Of a stretch of DNA of 14,769 bases, positions 1-7,389 are shown in pieces (positions within the stretch are counted from its first letter, which is position 1; each line of letters opens with the position of its first letter). The notes below the pieces were generated by a model. It worked only from the letters and a program-made list of their open reading frames with translations, had not been told where the DNA came from and did not search any database. The translations under genes and the position numbers were made by a program. Source of the DNA: Cenarchaeum sp. (GTDB lineage: Archaea > Thermoproteota > Nitrososphaeria > Nitrososphaerales > Nitrosopumilaceae); assembly GCA_007570915.1 (NCBI GenBank), contig RKSK01000143.1, positions 1 through 14,769 of the forward strand. The letters run 5' to 3'.

Positions 1-682
1 CCCCGGCGTACTGTGCGGCGTACAGCGCGCCCTCGGTGGCCCCCTCTCCCCACCTGCCGCGCTCCCGCTCCGACACCTCCGCCGTGGACAGGGACCGGCC
101 TGCGTCCAGCAGCACCGTGACCATGCGCACGACATGCTCGGCGTCATAGCAGTGGTAGATCGACTGGCTGAGCATGCCGCGCACCGCCGCAAAGAGCTCC
201 CCACGCCGTGATGGATCGCGGCCGGCTTGCACGACCTTTTCAACTATGGCACGGCGGGCGCGGCTGCGCGCCCTCTCCCCGCTGTTCAGCTCGGCGCGCA
301 GCTCGGAGGCGCGGCGGCTCTTGCCGTTGCGCCCCTCCTCCTCGCGCAGCTCCTCGCGCAGGCGACACTGGCGCTCGTCCTCGCGGGCGTGCCTGTCGGC
401 GTGCGCCTCCCACTCTGCCCCCGGGCGCGTCCCGGAGACGGGCCACACGCTTACGGGAATCCCCATGCGGTCTGCCAGGGCCTTGACGGCGTCAGCGGAC
501 GCCTCCGAGTGCGCCCACGCGTCGGTGCGCACCCCGGTGTGGTCGGCCAGGGCCCTTACTGCGTCAGCAGGAGCCCCCGTGCCGGCCCGCGCTGCCCTGC
601 GTGCGCCCACGGCCTCCGCGCGCGCCCGCCTCTCGCGCCTCATCGGTGCCGCGCCGCTCGCGGGGGTGCTATAAGCCTTCAT
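1..682 (-). CDS. Unrecognised Arg/Ala/Glu-rich protein, C-terminus beyond the left edge
   Basis: An open frame on the minus strand runs from an in-frame TGA at 695-697 to the window edge, so at least 227 residues are present and the C-terminus is missing. I do not recognise the family. Two ATGs are possible. The one at 682 overlaps the end of the upstream gene by 14 nt, which suggests translational coupling. The one at 643 would remove 13 residues; neither has a clear ribosome binding site. After a basic N-terminus there are two 24-residue tandem repeats of pattern ADAVxALADxxGVxxxxW (plus-strand DNA about 540-578 and 469-507, 72 bp apart). Then comes a strongly charged, probably helical or coiled-coil stretch (about 430-230), and a region containing YHCYDAEHVVRMVTVLLDAG. 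No membrane segment or catalytic motif is visible. It probably forms an operon with the 298-residue gene just upstream. Confidence 0.6.
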   Translation of the reverse strand, partial: MKAYSTPASGAAPMRRERRARAEAVGARRAARAGTGAPADAVRALADHTGVRTDAWAHSEASADAVKALADRMGIPVSVWPVSGTRPGAEWEAHADRHAREDERQCRLREELREEEGRNGKSRRASELRAELNSGERARSRARRAIVEKVVQAGRDPSRRGELFAAVRGMLSQSIYHCYDAEHVVRMVTVLLDAGRSLSTAEVSERERGRWGEGATEGALYAAQYAG

Positions 683-1565
683 CAACAACCACGCTCACAC
701 CAAGCCTCCCAAGGCGCTCCAGGCCCACCTGGACACCTGGATTCACCATGCTCTTGCGCGCGACGACGTGGATTCCGCCAGGGTCTACGAGCGCGCCGTC
801 GGGCAGGCGCACCTCGCATTCGCGGGCGTTCACGGCAACCTTTGGCGAGTCGATCTCCTCGCGATCGCTGCTTAGGCGCGCGCGAAAAACATAGTACTCC
901 ACGGGATGCGCCGAGGACAGCACGGCATGCCGCCTTATGGACATCTTGACCTGGTTTTTTGCGTGCTGCGCGAGATCGGGATCGACGGTCACCCCGGTAA
1001 ACCCGTACTGGTCGCCGCCCCTCCGGACAAACTTTTTCGCCTCCGCGGCCTCCGCGGCGCTCCCGTCCCTCCAGTACTCGTCGGCCGCGTTTGCCCACTC
1101 GGCCATAAGCGCGTTGAAGGCGCGCGTGCGCGCCGTGACCCTCCTCGCCGCAATTATTGCGCCGGGCCCTGCGCTGCGCACTAGATCCCACTGGGCCCCA
1201 ACGATTTTTCTTGGCCTGCCCGGATCGTCCTGGGCGCATCCGCTGGCGGCTGCCTCTGCTGCCTCGTCTAGGCTTCCATGGTACATGAGGGCAGTGTCCA
1301 GCGCCGCGACCGCGGCCAGGATGCGCCTTGCAGAAGCTACCGCCCCGATCCTCCGCATAACGGCCAGCTCGCGCCACGTGTCCTCCGTGCTAGCCCCGAC
1401 CAGCAGCTCGGCCTCCCTCACGGCCCTGGTCTGGGCGGTGCCGGCCGCAGTGACCTCCCTTGCGGGGTCGTGCCGTGGGTACCACTCGTCCTCGCCTGGC
1501 GCCTGGCCGAAGGCGGCGAGCGCCACGCGCGCTCCCCTCCTCACGCGCGAGCGACTGCGCGCCAT
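669..1565 (-). CDS. Unrecognised 298-residue protein
   Basis: The frame remains open for 43 codons upstream of 1565, but I chose the ATG at 1565 because a TATA-like box (1587-1594, minus strand) is centred 25 nt before it, the leaderless spacing seen for other genes here. The upstream extension is Arg/Gly/Pro-rich and looks non-coding. Residues 1-190 are Ala/Arg-rich and probably helical, with the aromatic patches EDEWYP and WANAADEYWRDG. Residues about 200-298 look beta-rich (PVEYYVFRARL, SVVVDEGL) and could form a separate small domain. I see no signal peptide, membrane segment or known catalytic motif, and do not recognise the family. It ends in TAG and overlaps the possible start of the next minus-strand gene, so the two are likely co-transcribed. 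It lies 154 bp beyond dph2 with its own promoter, so it need not share that operon's role. Confidence 0.7.
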   Translation of the reverse strand: MARSRSRVRRGARVALAAFGQAPGEDEWYPRHDPAREVTAAGTAQTRAVREAELLVGASTEDTWRELAVMRRIGAVASARRILAAVAALDTALMYHGSLDEAAEAAASGCAQDDPGRPRKIVGAQWDLVRSAGPGAIIAARRVTARTRAFNALMAEWANAADEYWRDGSAAEAAEAKKFVRRGGDQYGFTGVTVDPDLAQHAKNQVKMSIRRHAVLSSAHPVEYYVFRARLSSDREEIDSPKVAVNARECEVRLPDGALVDPGGIHVVARKSMVNPGVQVGLERLGRLGVSVVVDEGL

Positions 1566-1586
1566 GCGCGGGGCGGCACCAGGCCC

Positions 1587-1594
1587 ATATTTAA
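1587..1594 (-). promoter_or_regulatory. TATA box of the 298-residue gene
   Basis: On the minus strand this reads TTAAATAT, an A/T block in a GC-rich surround. Its centre is about 25 nt upstream of the ATG at 1565. That spacing matches an archaeal TATA box serving a leaderless transcript and is the main reason for choosing that start. Confidence 0.6.
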
Positions 1595-1719
1595 CAGTAC
1601 AATGAGAGCGCCGTGCCCCCCGCGGCGGCGGCGCCGCTCGACCCGCCCGCACCGTGTCCTCAAAGCGTCCGCGCGAGCCGCAACCCCGCCCCATCGCTCC
1701 GCCGGCCTCGGCGGCGCCC

Positions 1720-2721
1720 CTACAGCCAGTGCGGCGCGCGCAAAAACTCGCCGGGTTCCTCGCCGCGGATCACCCGCAGGAGCGCGTCGGCCTGCGGGAC
1801 CGAGAGGACTGGCCTGCGGAACGGGTTGTCAGTCGATATCCTCGGGCACGCCGACTGGACAAACGCGTCAATCCCCGTGAGCGACTCGAGGCGGTCGGCC
1901 GTTATGCTCGACATCGCGAACAGGCGGACCTCCCTGCCCTCGGCCTCTATCTCGCGGCGCAGGCGCAGGGCCGTGACGCGCGAGAGCTGGCCCTCCTTGA
2001 GGCCCACGATCACGCCAAACGTGCGCGCGCCGGCCGCCGCGTACACCGCAGCCATCGCGCGCCTCTGCATCTTTTGCGCGAGGGCAGTCACGTCGCGGAC
2101 CTCGCCAAAGTAGGGGTCCAGCGCGTACGTCGGCAGGCTAGTCGAGATCGCCACGCCGGCGGCGTGGAACGAGCTCTGTCCCATAAACACGTTGGCCTCG
2201 GCGCCCCCGGCGGCGGCCTTGGCGGCGGGGTAAAACTCGCACCCAAAGACCTGCGCGTCGTTTAGCTGGCCGCCGCCGGCGCCGACGATCACGCGCACGC
2301 CGCCTGCCTCGAGTGCCTCGCGGACCGCGCCCACCTGCGGGAGGTGCTGGCTGTCGGTCACCAGCGAGGCGACCCTGCCCGAGAGCATCCTCGCGCAGTC
2401 TGCGGCGACGCGCCCAAACTTTATGTCGTCAAAGGCGTCGACCATCACGACATAGCCGCCGCCGAGCCCCCCCATCGATATCGTGTGGCCAATGTTGAAG
2501 AGCACGCCGGCCCCGAGCGCCTCGGCGCCTGCCTGGTTCACGTCGCACGACCCCCACGTCGTGTCGGCGAGCACGTAGGCGGGTATGCCAAACTCGCGCT
2601 CGACTGCCGCGGCGGCCCCCTGGACCTGCGGCAGCATGCCGTCCGGCCCGTTGAGCGCGACGGACGACGGGCGCCTCTGCCGTATGACCTCCCTGATGCG
2701 CCCCTCGTCTATCCTGATCAC
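1720..2721 (-). CDS. dph2: 2-(3-amino-3-carboxypropyl)histidine synthase (diphthamide step 1)
   Basis: The 333-residue product has the length and layout of archaeal Dph2, an unusual radical-SAM enzyme. In the known family it transfers the 3-amino-3-carboxypropyl group of S-adenosylmethionine to a histidine of elongation factor 2. The three cysteines expected to hold the 4Fe-4S cluster are at 59 (WGSCDVN), 161 (FGCEFYP) and 292 (QSACPRIS), one per domain. Other family-like stretches are ADTTWGSCDVN, NIGHT (76-80) and GLKEGQLSR (240-248). Translation starts at a GTG, 19 nt after the leuA stop, with no obvious ribosome binding site in the gap, so it probably depends on the leuA transcript. Diphthamide is restricted to archaea and eukaryotes, which supports the archaeal assignment. 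Identification is secure; the link with leucine synthesis seems to be positional only. Confidence 0.92.
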   Translation of the reverse strand: MIRIDEGRIREVIRQRRPSSVALNGPDGMLPQVQGAAAAVEREFGIPAYVLADTTWGSCDVNQAGAEALGAGVLFNIGHTISMGGLGGGYVVMVDAFDDIKFGRVAADCARMLSGRVASLVTDSQHLPQVGAVREALEAGGVRVIVGAGGGQLNDAQVFGCEFYPAAKAAAGGAEANVFMGQSSFHAAGVAISTSLPTYALDPYFGEVRDVTALAQKMQRRAMAAVYAAAGARTFGVIVGLKEGQLSRVTALRLRREIEAEGREVRLFAMSSITADRLESLTGIDAFVQSACPRISTDNPFRRPVLSVPQADALLRVIRGEEPGEFLRAPHWL

Positions 2722-2740
2722 GCCCGCGCCGCCCCCGCCG

Positions 2741-4321
2741 CTAGGCGCGGGCCCGCCCCTTGGCGCGCCGCGGGGCCGCGGCCCGCTCGGCGCCGCGCCG
2801 CAGCGCGATCTCGTTGATCCCGTCTATCACGGCCTGCACGCTAGTCACGACAATGTCCTCGCCGACGGACCTCGCGCGCGCGGCGTTGCCGCGCGCGTCC
2901 TCGACCTTGACGGTCACCTCGCAGAGCGCGTCCGAGCCGCCGGACACGGCGTTTATCGCATAGTCGGCTATGCGCGTCTCGTATATCCCGCCGACGATCT
3001 CCTGTATCGCCGCGAGCGAGGCGTCGACGGGGCCCACGCCTGACGCCGTCGCGCCGTGGTCGGCGTCGCCTATGGCGAGCTTGACGTACGCGTGCGGCGT
3101 CTGGCCCGCGCTCGTCGACACGTCCAGCTCGCGCAGGCGGACCATCCTGCGCGGCGGCTCGCGGCCCATCGCCTCGGCGGCCATCGTGACGACCTGCATG
3201 TCCGACACGTTCGCCCCCGAGTCGCCGAGGGCCTTTACCCTCTCGAGTATCGCTGCGAGCTCGGGGGCAGACGGCGAGAGGCCGTACCCCGCAAGCGTCC
3301 TCTCCACGCCGTGCGTGCCGGCGTGCTTGCCGGCGGCGAACCACCGCCTGCGCCCGACGAGGCGCGGGTCGAGGGACTCGTAGGTGAGCGGGTTCTTGAC
3401 GATGCCGTGCGTGTGGATGCCCGACTCGTGGCCAAAGGCGTTCTCGCCGACGATCGCCTTGTTGTGCTGGACCTGGACCCTCGCCATGCGCGAGACGAGG
3501 AGCGAGACGTCGTGTATGCGCCGCGTCCTTATGCGCGTCGCGCCCCTGGGCCTGGAGCGCGGGCGGCCGCCGGATCCCGTCGCCTCTGGGTCCAAAAACT
3601 CGAGCGCCGCGACGACCTCCTCGAGCGCGGCGTTGCCCGCGCGCTCGCCGATCCCGTTGACCGTGACGTGGGCCGACGCCGCGCCGGCGGCGATGCCGGC
3701 CAGCGTGTTTGCCGTGGCCAGGCCAAAGTCGTTGTGGCAGTGGACGCTGACCGGCACGCGCGCGGCCGCCGCGACCTCGCGCACGAGGCCGGCCATGTGC
3801 TCGGGCGTAGAGTAGCCCGTCGTGTCCGGTATGTTTACCCTGTCCGCGCCGGCGCTGGCGGCCGCCGAGTAGACGCGGCGCAGGTAGGCGCGGTCCGAGC
3901 GCGTCGCGTCCTCGGCGGAGAACTCTACGCCGAGGCCGCGCGACTTTGCGTACTCTACTGCGTCGATCGCCGCGCCGAGTATGGCCTCCTCGGACATGCC
4001 GAGCTTGTCCCTTGCGTGGATCGACGAGGTCGCGATGAACGTGTGCACAAAGGAGAGGCCCGCGTCGACTATGGCGTCGACGTCCCTGCGCGTCGAGCGC
4101 GCCAGGCCGTAGACGTCGGCGGCGAGGCCCGCGGCGGCGATCGCCGAGACGGCCTCGTGCTCGCCGGCCGAGACGACCGGAAAGCCCGCCTCGATCGCGT
4201 CGACGCCAAGCGAGTCCAGGGCCGCGGCGATCTCGGCCTTTTGGGCCGGCGAGAAGGCCACGCGCGGCGTCTGCTCGCCGTCGCGCAGCGTCGTGTCGAA
4301 TATCCTGACCTTGCGGCCCAT
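2741..4321 (-). CDS. leuA: 2-isopropylmalate synthase
   Basis: This 526-residue protein condenses acetyl-CoA with 2-oxoisovalerate, the first committed step of leucine synthesis. The N-terminal TIM barrel opens with FDTTLRDGEQTP (8-19), carrying the metal-binding Asp and catalytic Arg. The metal-binding HCHND is at 194-198, NGIGERAGN follows at about 222, and HESGIHTHG lies in the linker region. Residues about 385-505 form the LeuA dimer/allosteric domain, ending with the repeat-like SDALCEVTVKVED. That domain is absent from the second synthase at 12882 and favours isopropylmalate (or the related citramalate) synthase here and homocitrate synthase there. An Arg/Gly/Pro-rich stretch at about 248-267 looks like an insertion relative to usual LeuA. 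The ATG at 4321 sits 27 nt from a TATA box, so the message is probably leaderless. dph2 follows 19 nt downstream; argG diverges. Citramalate synthase cannot be excluded. Confidence 0.88.
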   Translation of the reverse strand: MGRKVRIFDTTLRDGEQTPRVAFSPAQKAEIAAALDSLGVDAIEAGFPVVSAGEHEAVSAIAAAGLAADVYGLARSTRRDVDAIVDAGLSFVHTFIATSSIHARDKLGMSEEAILGAAIDAVEYAKSRGLGVEFSAEDATRSDRAYLRRVYSAAASAGADRVNIPDTTGYSTPEHMAGLVREVAAAARVPVSVHCHNDFGLATANTLAGIAAGAASAHVTVNGIGERAGNAALEEVVAALEFLDPEATGSGGRPRSRPRGATRIRTRRIHDVSLLVSRMARVQVQHNKAIVGENAFGHESGIHTHGIVKNPLTYESLDPRLVGRRRWFAAGKHAGTHGVERTLAGYGLSPSAPELAAILERVKALGDSGANVSDMQVVTMAAEAMGREPPRRMVRLRELDVSTSAGQTPHAYVKLAIGDADHGATASGVGPVDASLAAIQEIVGGIYETRIADYAINAVSGGSDALCEVTVKVEDARGNAARARSVGEDIVVTSVQAVIDGINEIALRRGAERAAAPRRAKGRARA

Positions 4322-4343
4322 CGGGAGCCCCGCGCGAGCCCCG

Positions 4344-4353
4344 CCTATATAGG
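4344..4353 (-). promoter_or_regulatory. TATA box of leuA-dph2
   Basis: The self-complementary block CCTATATAGG is centred 27 nt upstream of the leuA ATG and is preceded on the minus strand by an A-run (4354-4359) that could serve as the BRE. The spacing predicts a leaderless leuA message. Confidence 0.7.
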
Positions 4354-4364
4354 TTTTTTACCGG

Positions 4365-4421
4365 CGCGCACGCGCGCGCGCCGCCTCGCAATAGATAAAT
4401 CCGCGCACGCGCGCGCGCCGC
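4365..4421. repeat. 20-bp direct repeat flanking the argG TATA box
   Basis: The sequence CGCGCACGCGCGCGCGCCGC occurs twice without a mismatch, at 4365-4384 and 4402-4421. The copies are 37 bp apart and bracket the argG TATA region, within the 104-bp leuA/argG divergent promoter. It could be a regulator binding site or a simple alternating CG tract prone to slippage. Confidence 0.7.
4393..4400 (+). promoter_or_regulatory. TATA box of argG
   Basis: AGATAAAT is the only A/T-rich stretch between the two GC-alternating repeats. Its centre lies about 29 nt before the TTG proposed as the argG start, consistent with leaderless transcription. Confidence 0.55.
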
Positions 4422-4425
4422 GCCG

Positions 4426-5661
4426 TTGGCGGGCAGGGCGGTCCTCGCGTTCTCCGGCGGGCTTGACACGTCAGTCGTCGTCAAGTACCTGCAGGAGGAG
4501 CGCGGCATGGATGTGGTCACGGTGACAGTCGACGTCGGCCAGGGCGGCAGCGCCGCGGCGACGGCGCGGCGCGCGCGCGCGCTCGGCGTGAGCCGGCACC
4601 ACACGATAGACGCGCGCGACGAGTTTGTGCGCGGCTATGTGCTCATGGCCATAAAGGCCAACGCGCTGTACGAGTCAAAGTACAGCCTCGCCACGGCCCT
4701 GGCCAGGCCCCTCATCGCCAAAAAGGTCGTCGAGGTGGCAAGGAGGGAGCGCGCGACGGCCCTCGCCCACGGGTGCTCGGGCAAGGGCAACGACCAGGTG
4801 CGCTTTGACGTCACCATGCGCGCCCTCTCGGGCCTCCCCATAGTCGCGCCCATACGCGACATGGACCTTGACCGGCCGACAGAGCTAGAGTACGCCAGGC
4901 GCCACGGCGTGAGGATAGAGCGCGTCGCAAAAAAGTACAGCGTCGACCAGAACCTCTGGGGCCGCGCCATAGAGGGCGGCCCGCTCGAGGACGCCGCCGC
5001 CGAGCCGCCGCCTGACGCCTTTGAGTGGGTGAGCACGAGGCCGCCGGCCCGCCCCGTCCACGTCACGGTCGGCTTTGAGCGCGGCGTGCCCGCCTCGCTT
5101 GACGGGAGGAGGATGCGCGCGCGGGCCATAATAGAGCGCCTCAACAGGGTCGCCGGCGCCGCCGGCGTCGGGATCGTCGACCACGTCGAGGACAGGGTCG
5201 TCGGGATAAAGTCGCGCGAGGTCTACGAGGCGCCCGCGGCGACATGCCTCATCGAGGCCCATGCCGACCTCGAGAAGGCGGTCCACACAAAGCACGAGAC
5301 GCGCTTCAAGGGGGCCGTCGACGCCGAGTGGGCGCAGCTGGCCTACTCTGGCCTCTGGGAGGACCCGCTGCGCGCGAGCCTCGAGGCGTACATCGAGCGC
5401 TCGCAGGCGCCGGTCACGGGGGCCGTGCGCCTCCGCCTGCAGGGCGGCTCGGCGAGGGTGGTGGGGAGGTCCTCGCCGCGCTCGCTCTACAGCGCCAGGG
5501 CCGCGACGTACGGCCGCGGCTCGACCTTTGAGCAGCCGCGGGCGACGGGCTTTGTCGAGCTCTGGGGCCTCCAGTCCACAGAAGCGGTTAAATTGGATGG
5601 ATCCGGCGCGGCGCGCCGTGAAGTGCCCCGAGTGCGACGCGGGACTCGACGTCCCACCTGA
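4426..5661 (+). CDS. argG: Argininosuccinate synthase
   Basis: ArgG joins citrulline and aspartate using ATP, the penultimate step of arginine synthesis, in the cytosol. The 411-residue product has the N-type ATP-pyrophosphatase loop FSGGLDTSV (9-17), the citrulline/aspartate-binding HGCSGKGNDQVRF (115-127), SVDQNLWGR (172-180) and GIKSREVYEAPAA further on. The start is a TTG: no ATG or GTG precedes the conserved AVLAFSGGLDTS in frame, and a TATA box lies 29 nt upstream. The last 20 or so residues are basic and unlike the family; they come from reading on into lysW, with a 44-bp overlap, so the true functional C-terminus is near WGLQSTEAVKL. Placement directly before lysW fits arginine synthesis by the same carrier protein. 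Identification is secure; the TTG start is less certain. Confidence 0.94.
   Translation: MAGRAVLAFSGGLDTSVVVKYLQEERGMDVVTVTVDVGQGGSAAATARRARALGVSRHHTIDARDEFVRGYVLMAIKANALYESKYSLATALARPLIAKKVVEVARRERATALAHGCSGKGNDQVRFDVTMRALSGLPIVAPIRDMDLDRPTELEYARRHGVRIERVAKKYSVDQNLWGRAIEGGPLEDAAAEPPPDAFEWVSTRPPARPVHVTVGFERGVPASLDGRRMRARAIIERLNRVAGAAGVGIVDHVEDRVVGIKSREVYEAPAATCLIEAHADLEKAVHTKHETRFKGAVDAEWAQLAYSGLWEDPLRASLEAYIERSQAPVTGAVRLRLQGGSARVVGRSSPRSLYSARAATYGRGSTFEQPRATGFVELWGLQSTEAVKLDGSGAARREVPRVRRGTRRPT
5588..5595 (+). promoter_or_regulatory. Internal TATA box of lysW-lysX
   Basis: TTAAATTG lies inside the 3' end of argG, with its centre about 26 nt before a GTG that begins the conserved KCPEC of LysW. 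It would let lysW-lysX be transcribed without argG. Confidence 0.55.
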
Positions 5662-5782
5662 CGCCATGGCCGGCGAGCTCGTCACGTGCCCCGACTGCGG
5701 GTCCGACTATGAGGTCTCCAAGAGCGGCTCCGACGTGGAGCTCAAGAGGGCCGAAAAGGTCGGCGAAGACTGGGGCCAGTGA
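5618..5782 (+). CDS. lysW: Amino-group carrier protein LysW
   Basis: LysW is the small acidic protein to which alpha-aminoadipate (and, in arginine synthesis, glutamate) is coupled so that later enzymes act on a protein-bound substrate. The 54-residue product has the zinc-binding pairs CPEC (3-6) and CPDC, an acidic middle, and the C-terminal EDWG motif that LysX recognises. I start it at GTG 5618, giving the usual (M)KCPEC N-terminus and a TATA spacing of about 26 nt; an in-frame ATG at 5597 would add seven unusual residues. The final codon is CAG, so the protein ends EDWGQ, whereas the motif I know is EDWGE, whose terminal Glu side chain is the attachment point. The gene overlaps argG by 44 nt and its stop overlaps the lysX ATG by one base. 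Confidence 0.93.
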   Translation: MKCPECDAGLDVPPDAMAGELVTCPDCGSDYEVSKSGSDVELKRAEKVGEDWGQ

Positions 5783-6636
5783 TGGTCAGGATCGCCATAG
5801 CCTACGACCGCCTGCGCGTGGAGGAAAAGATGCTCGCCGCCAGCGCCAGGGCGCTGGGCCACGAGGCGGCCACGGTCGACGCAAAGTCGATCGAGGCCGG
5901 GACCGCCGCCACGGCGGCCTCGATGGGCCTCGGCGACGCCGTGCTGGTCAGGTGCGTGAGCCACCACAGGGGCGCGTGCGTCGCGGCCCTCGCCGAGTTT
6001 GCCGGCGTGCCGGCGATAAACGCCCTGGACGCCTTTGCGCGCTGCGGCAACAAGATGTTCATGACGCTGCTGCTGCAAAAGGCCGGCGTGCCCACGCCGC
6101 GCACGCACTTTGCGCTCTCGGCCGAGGGGGCCGCGGCGTGCCTCGAGCGCGAGGGGTACCCGCTCGTCATAAAGCCGCTCGTGGGGAGCTGGGGCAGGGG
6201 CGTGATGAGCGTCGGCGACCGCGACACGCTTGACGCGATAGTCGAGTCCAGGTCGGTGACGGACTCGCCGCACGACCGCCTCTACTATTTGCAGGAGCGC
6301 GTCGAGCGCCCGCCGCGCGACATTCGCGTGATTACCGTCGGCGGCGAGGCCGTCGCGGCGATGTACCGAGAGTCGTCCGGGTTCCGGACAAACGTCGCCG
6401 CCGGCGCAGCGCCGAGGGCATGCGAGCTCACCCCCGAGATCGCCGAGCTCGCGGCCAGGGCGTCTGACGCCGTCGGCGGCGGCGTCCTCGGCGTCGACAT
6501 GATGGAGGACAGGCGGCGCGGGATTGTCGTCCACGAGGTAAACAGCACCGTGGAGTTTAGGGGCATGGCGAGCACGGGGCAGGCCGACGTGCCGGCGGCG
6601 ATCGTCGGGTTTGCGGCCAGGGCCGCGAGGGCGTGA
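5782..6636 (+). CDS. lysX: LysW-aminoadipate ligase (ATP-grasp)
   Basis: LysX uses ATP to form an amide between the amino group of alpha-aminoadipate and the C-terminal residue of LysW. The 284-residue product is a RimK-type ATP-grasp enzyme. It has N91-K-M at the start of the central domain, VIKPLVGSWGRG (129-140, nucleotide-binding), QERVERPPRDIRV (181-193), FRTNVAAGA (221-229, typical of this family), GVDMMED (237-243, metal ligand) and HEVNSTVEFRG (251-261). The ATG shares its A with the lysW TGA, so the two are translationally coupled. An in-frame GTG lies one codon upstream. I cannot tell from sequence whether it is strictly LysX, the glutamate-specific ArgX, or dual-function; neighbouring argG keeps that open. 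It is the last biosynthetic gene before the island at 6637-9277. Confidence 0.93.
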   Translation: MVRIAIAYDRLRVEEKMLAASARALGHEAATVDAKSIEAGTAATAASMGLGDAVLVRCVSHHRGACVAALAEFAGVPAINALDAFARCGNKMFMTLLLQKAGVPTPRTHFALSAEGAAACLEREGYPLVIKPLVGSWGRGVMSVGDRDTLDAIVESRSVTDSPHDRLYYLQERVERPPRDIRVITVGGEAVAAMYRESSGFRTNVAAGAAPRACELTPEIAELAARASDAVGGGVLGVDMMEDRRRGIVVHEVNSTVEFRGMASTGQADVPAAIVGFAARAARA

Positions 6637-6934
6637 GGGCGGGCCGGCCCCGGGCGCCGGCGCCGCCGCGCCGGCGAGCCCGGCGGGGCGTTCCCGCCAG
6701 CGCAAGCCCATCCCGCGTTTTGCGGCGTTTTGGCTCGCAGGCGCGCGAAAAAAGGCCACGGATCGGGGCGCGGGCTTTTGCCCGCCGGCATCACCGCGAG
6801 CTGGCGCCCGCGGCCCCGCCGGCAGGCCAGAGGCCTGACGGGCAGCGCGGTGGTCGCAGGACACGGTTTTGGGATCGCCTGGCCGCCTGGCCCTGGAAGC
6901 ACGGATTAAATACATGGGCTCGGAGCCGCGCCGC
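6637..6934. other. Non-coding stretch after lysX
   Basis: I see no convincing gene here. The first part is extremely GC-rich and repetitive (GGCGCC and GCCGG motifs). It contains two TTTT runs (about 6718-6731) that might end the argG-lysX message, an A-run, and a perfect 6-bp hairpin, GCGGGC-TTTT-GCCCGC, at 6770-6785. The right end carries the TATA box of the next gene. Confidence 0.6.
6905..6912 (+). promoter_or_regulatory. TATA box of the first small repeat-family gene
   Basis: ATTAAATA is centred 26 nt upstream of a GTG at 6935, which it therefore favours as the leaderless start over the ATG at 6914 that lies only 2 nt beyond the box. Confidence 0.6.
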
Positions 6935-7192
6935 GTGGCGACGCAGGAGGAGATTCGGCAGGCCGGCGGGCACAGGCGGGAAGATCCAGAGGCAGAGAGG
7001 GATCTCCAGAGGCAAAGGGAGATTTTCAGGGAGAGGCGGGAAGAGCTGCTGGCGCGCCACCCCGGCATGGCCATTGCCGTGTGCGGCGGGGACGTGTTTG
7101 CGGACAGGGACTCTGGCAAGGCCGTGGCCAGGGCCGACGAGGCGTATCCCGACAGGCTGATCTACCTCTATATGTGTGCAACTTTAACGTAA
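6935..7192 (+). CDS. Single-domain small protein, DUF5678-like
   Basis: This is a predicted 85-residue protein of unknown function. After a charged, helical N-terminal part rich in Glu, Arg and Gln, it has the module RQxxIFxxRxxELLARHPxxxIAVCGGDVF, followed by an AVARADEAYP helix and a short hydrophobic end. The same module occurs twice in the protein encoded at 7650. The pattern (helix, short beta pair with a central GGD/GEV, second helix, hydrophobic strand) resembles DUF5678, but I could not run a profile search. The GTG start is chosen from TATA spacing; the ATG at 6914 would add seven residues. The C-terminal strand (LIYLYMCATLT) departs from the PFFLR seen in the other copies. There is no signal peptide or membrane segment. 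Confidence 0.65.
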   Translation: MATQEEIRQAGGHRREDPEAERDLQRQREIFRERREELLARHPGMAIAVCGGDVFADRDSGKAVARADEAYPDRLIYLYMCATLT

Positions 7193-7384
7193 ACCTTGGA
7201 TGGCTCGACGGAAAAGGGGTGCTTGAAAGCCGGGCATGAGCGGGACTATACCTACGAGCAAAAGTTCTTGGGCAAACGCCGAACCTCGGGTGGCCTATAA
7301 CCCACCTTGGGCTGCATATCAGCAAGGCGTGACGCATGCTGGATGGCGCTTGTGTAAACAAGATGGGCAAGAACCCCCAAAGGC

Positions 7385-7389
7385 TTTTT
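7385..7389 (+). terminator. Possible T-run terminator
   Basis: TTTTT is the only T-run in the gap after the 85-residue gene and sits at the end of the low-GC block. Archaeal polymerases stop at such runs. It is short and unsupported by a strong hairpin. Confidence 0.3.

Noticed and set aside
1566..1694. 43-residue N-terminal extension of the 298-residue protein
   Set aside because: It would place the TATA box inside the coding region and is low-complexity Arg/Gly/Pro sequence.
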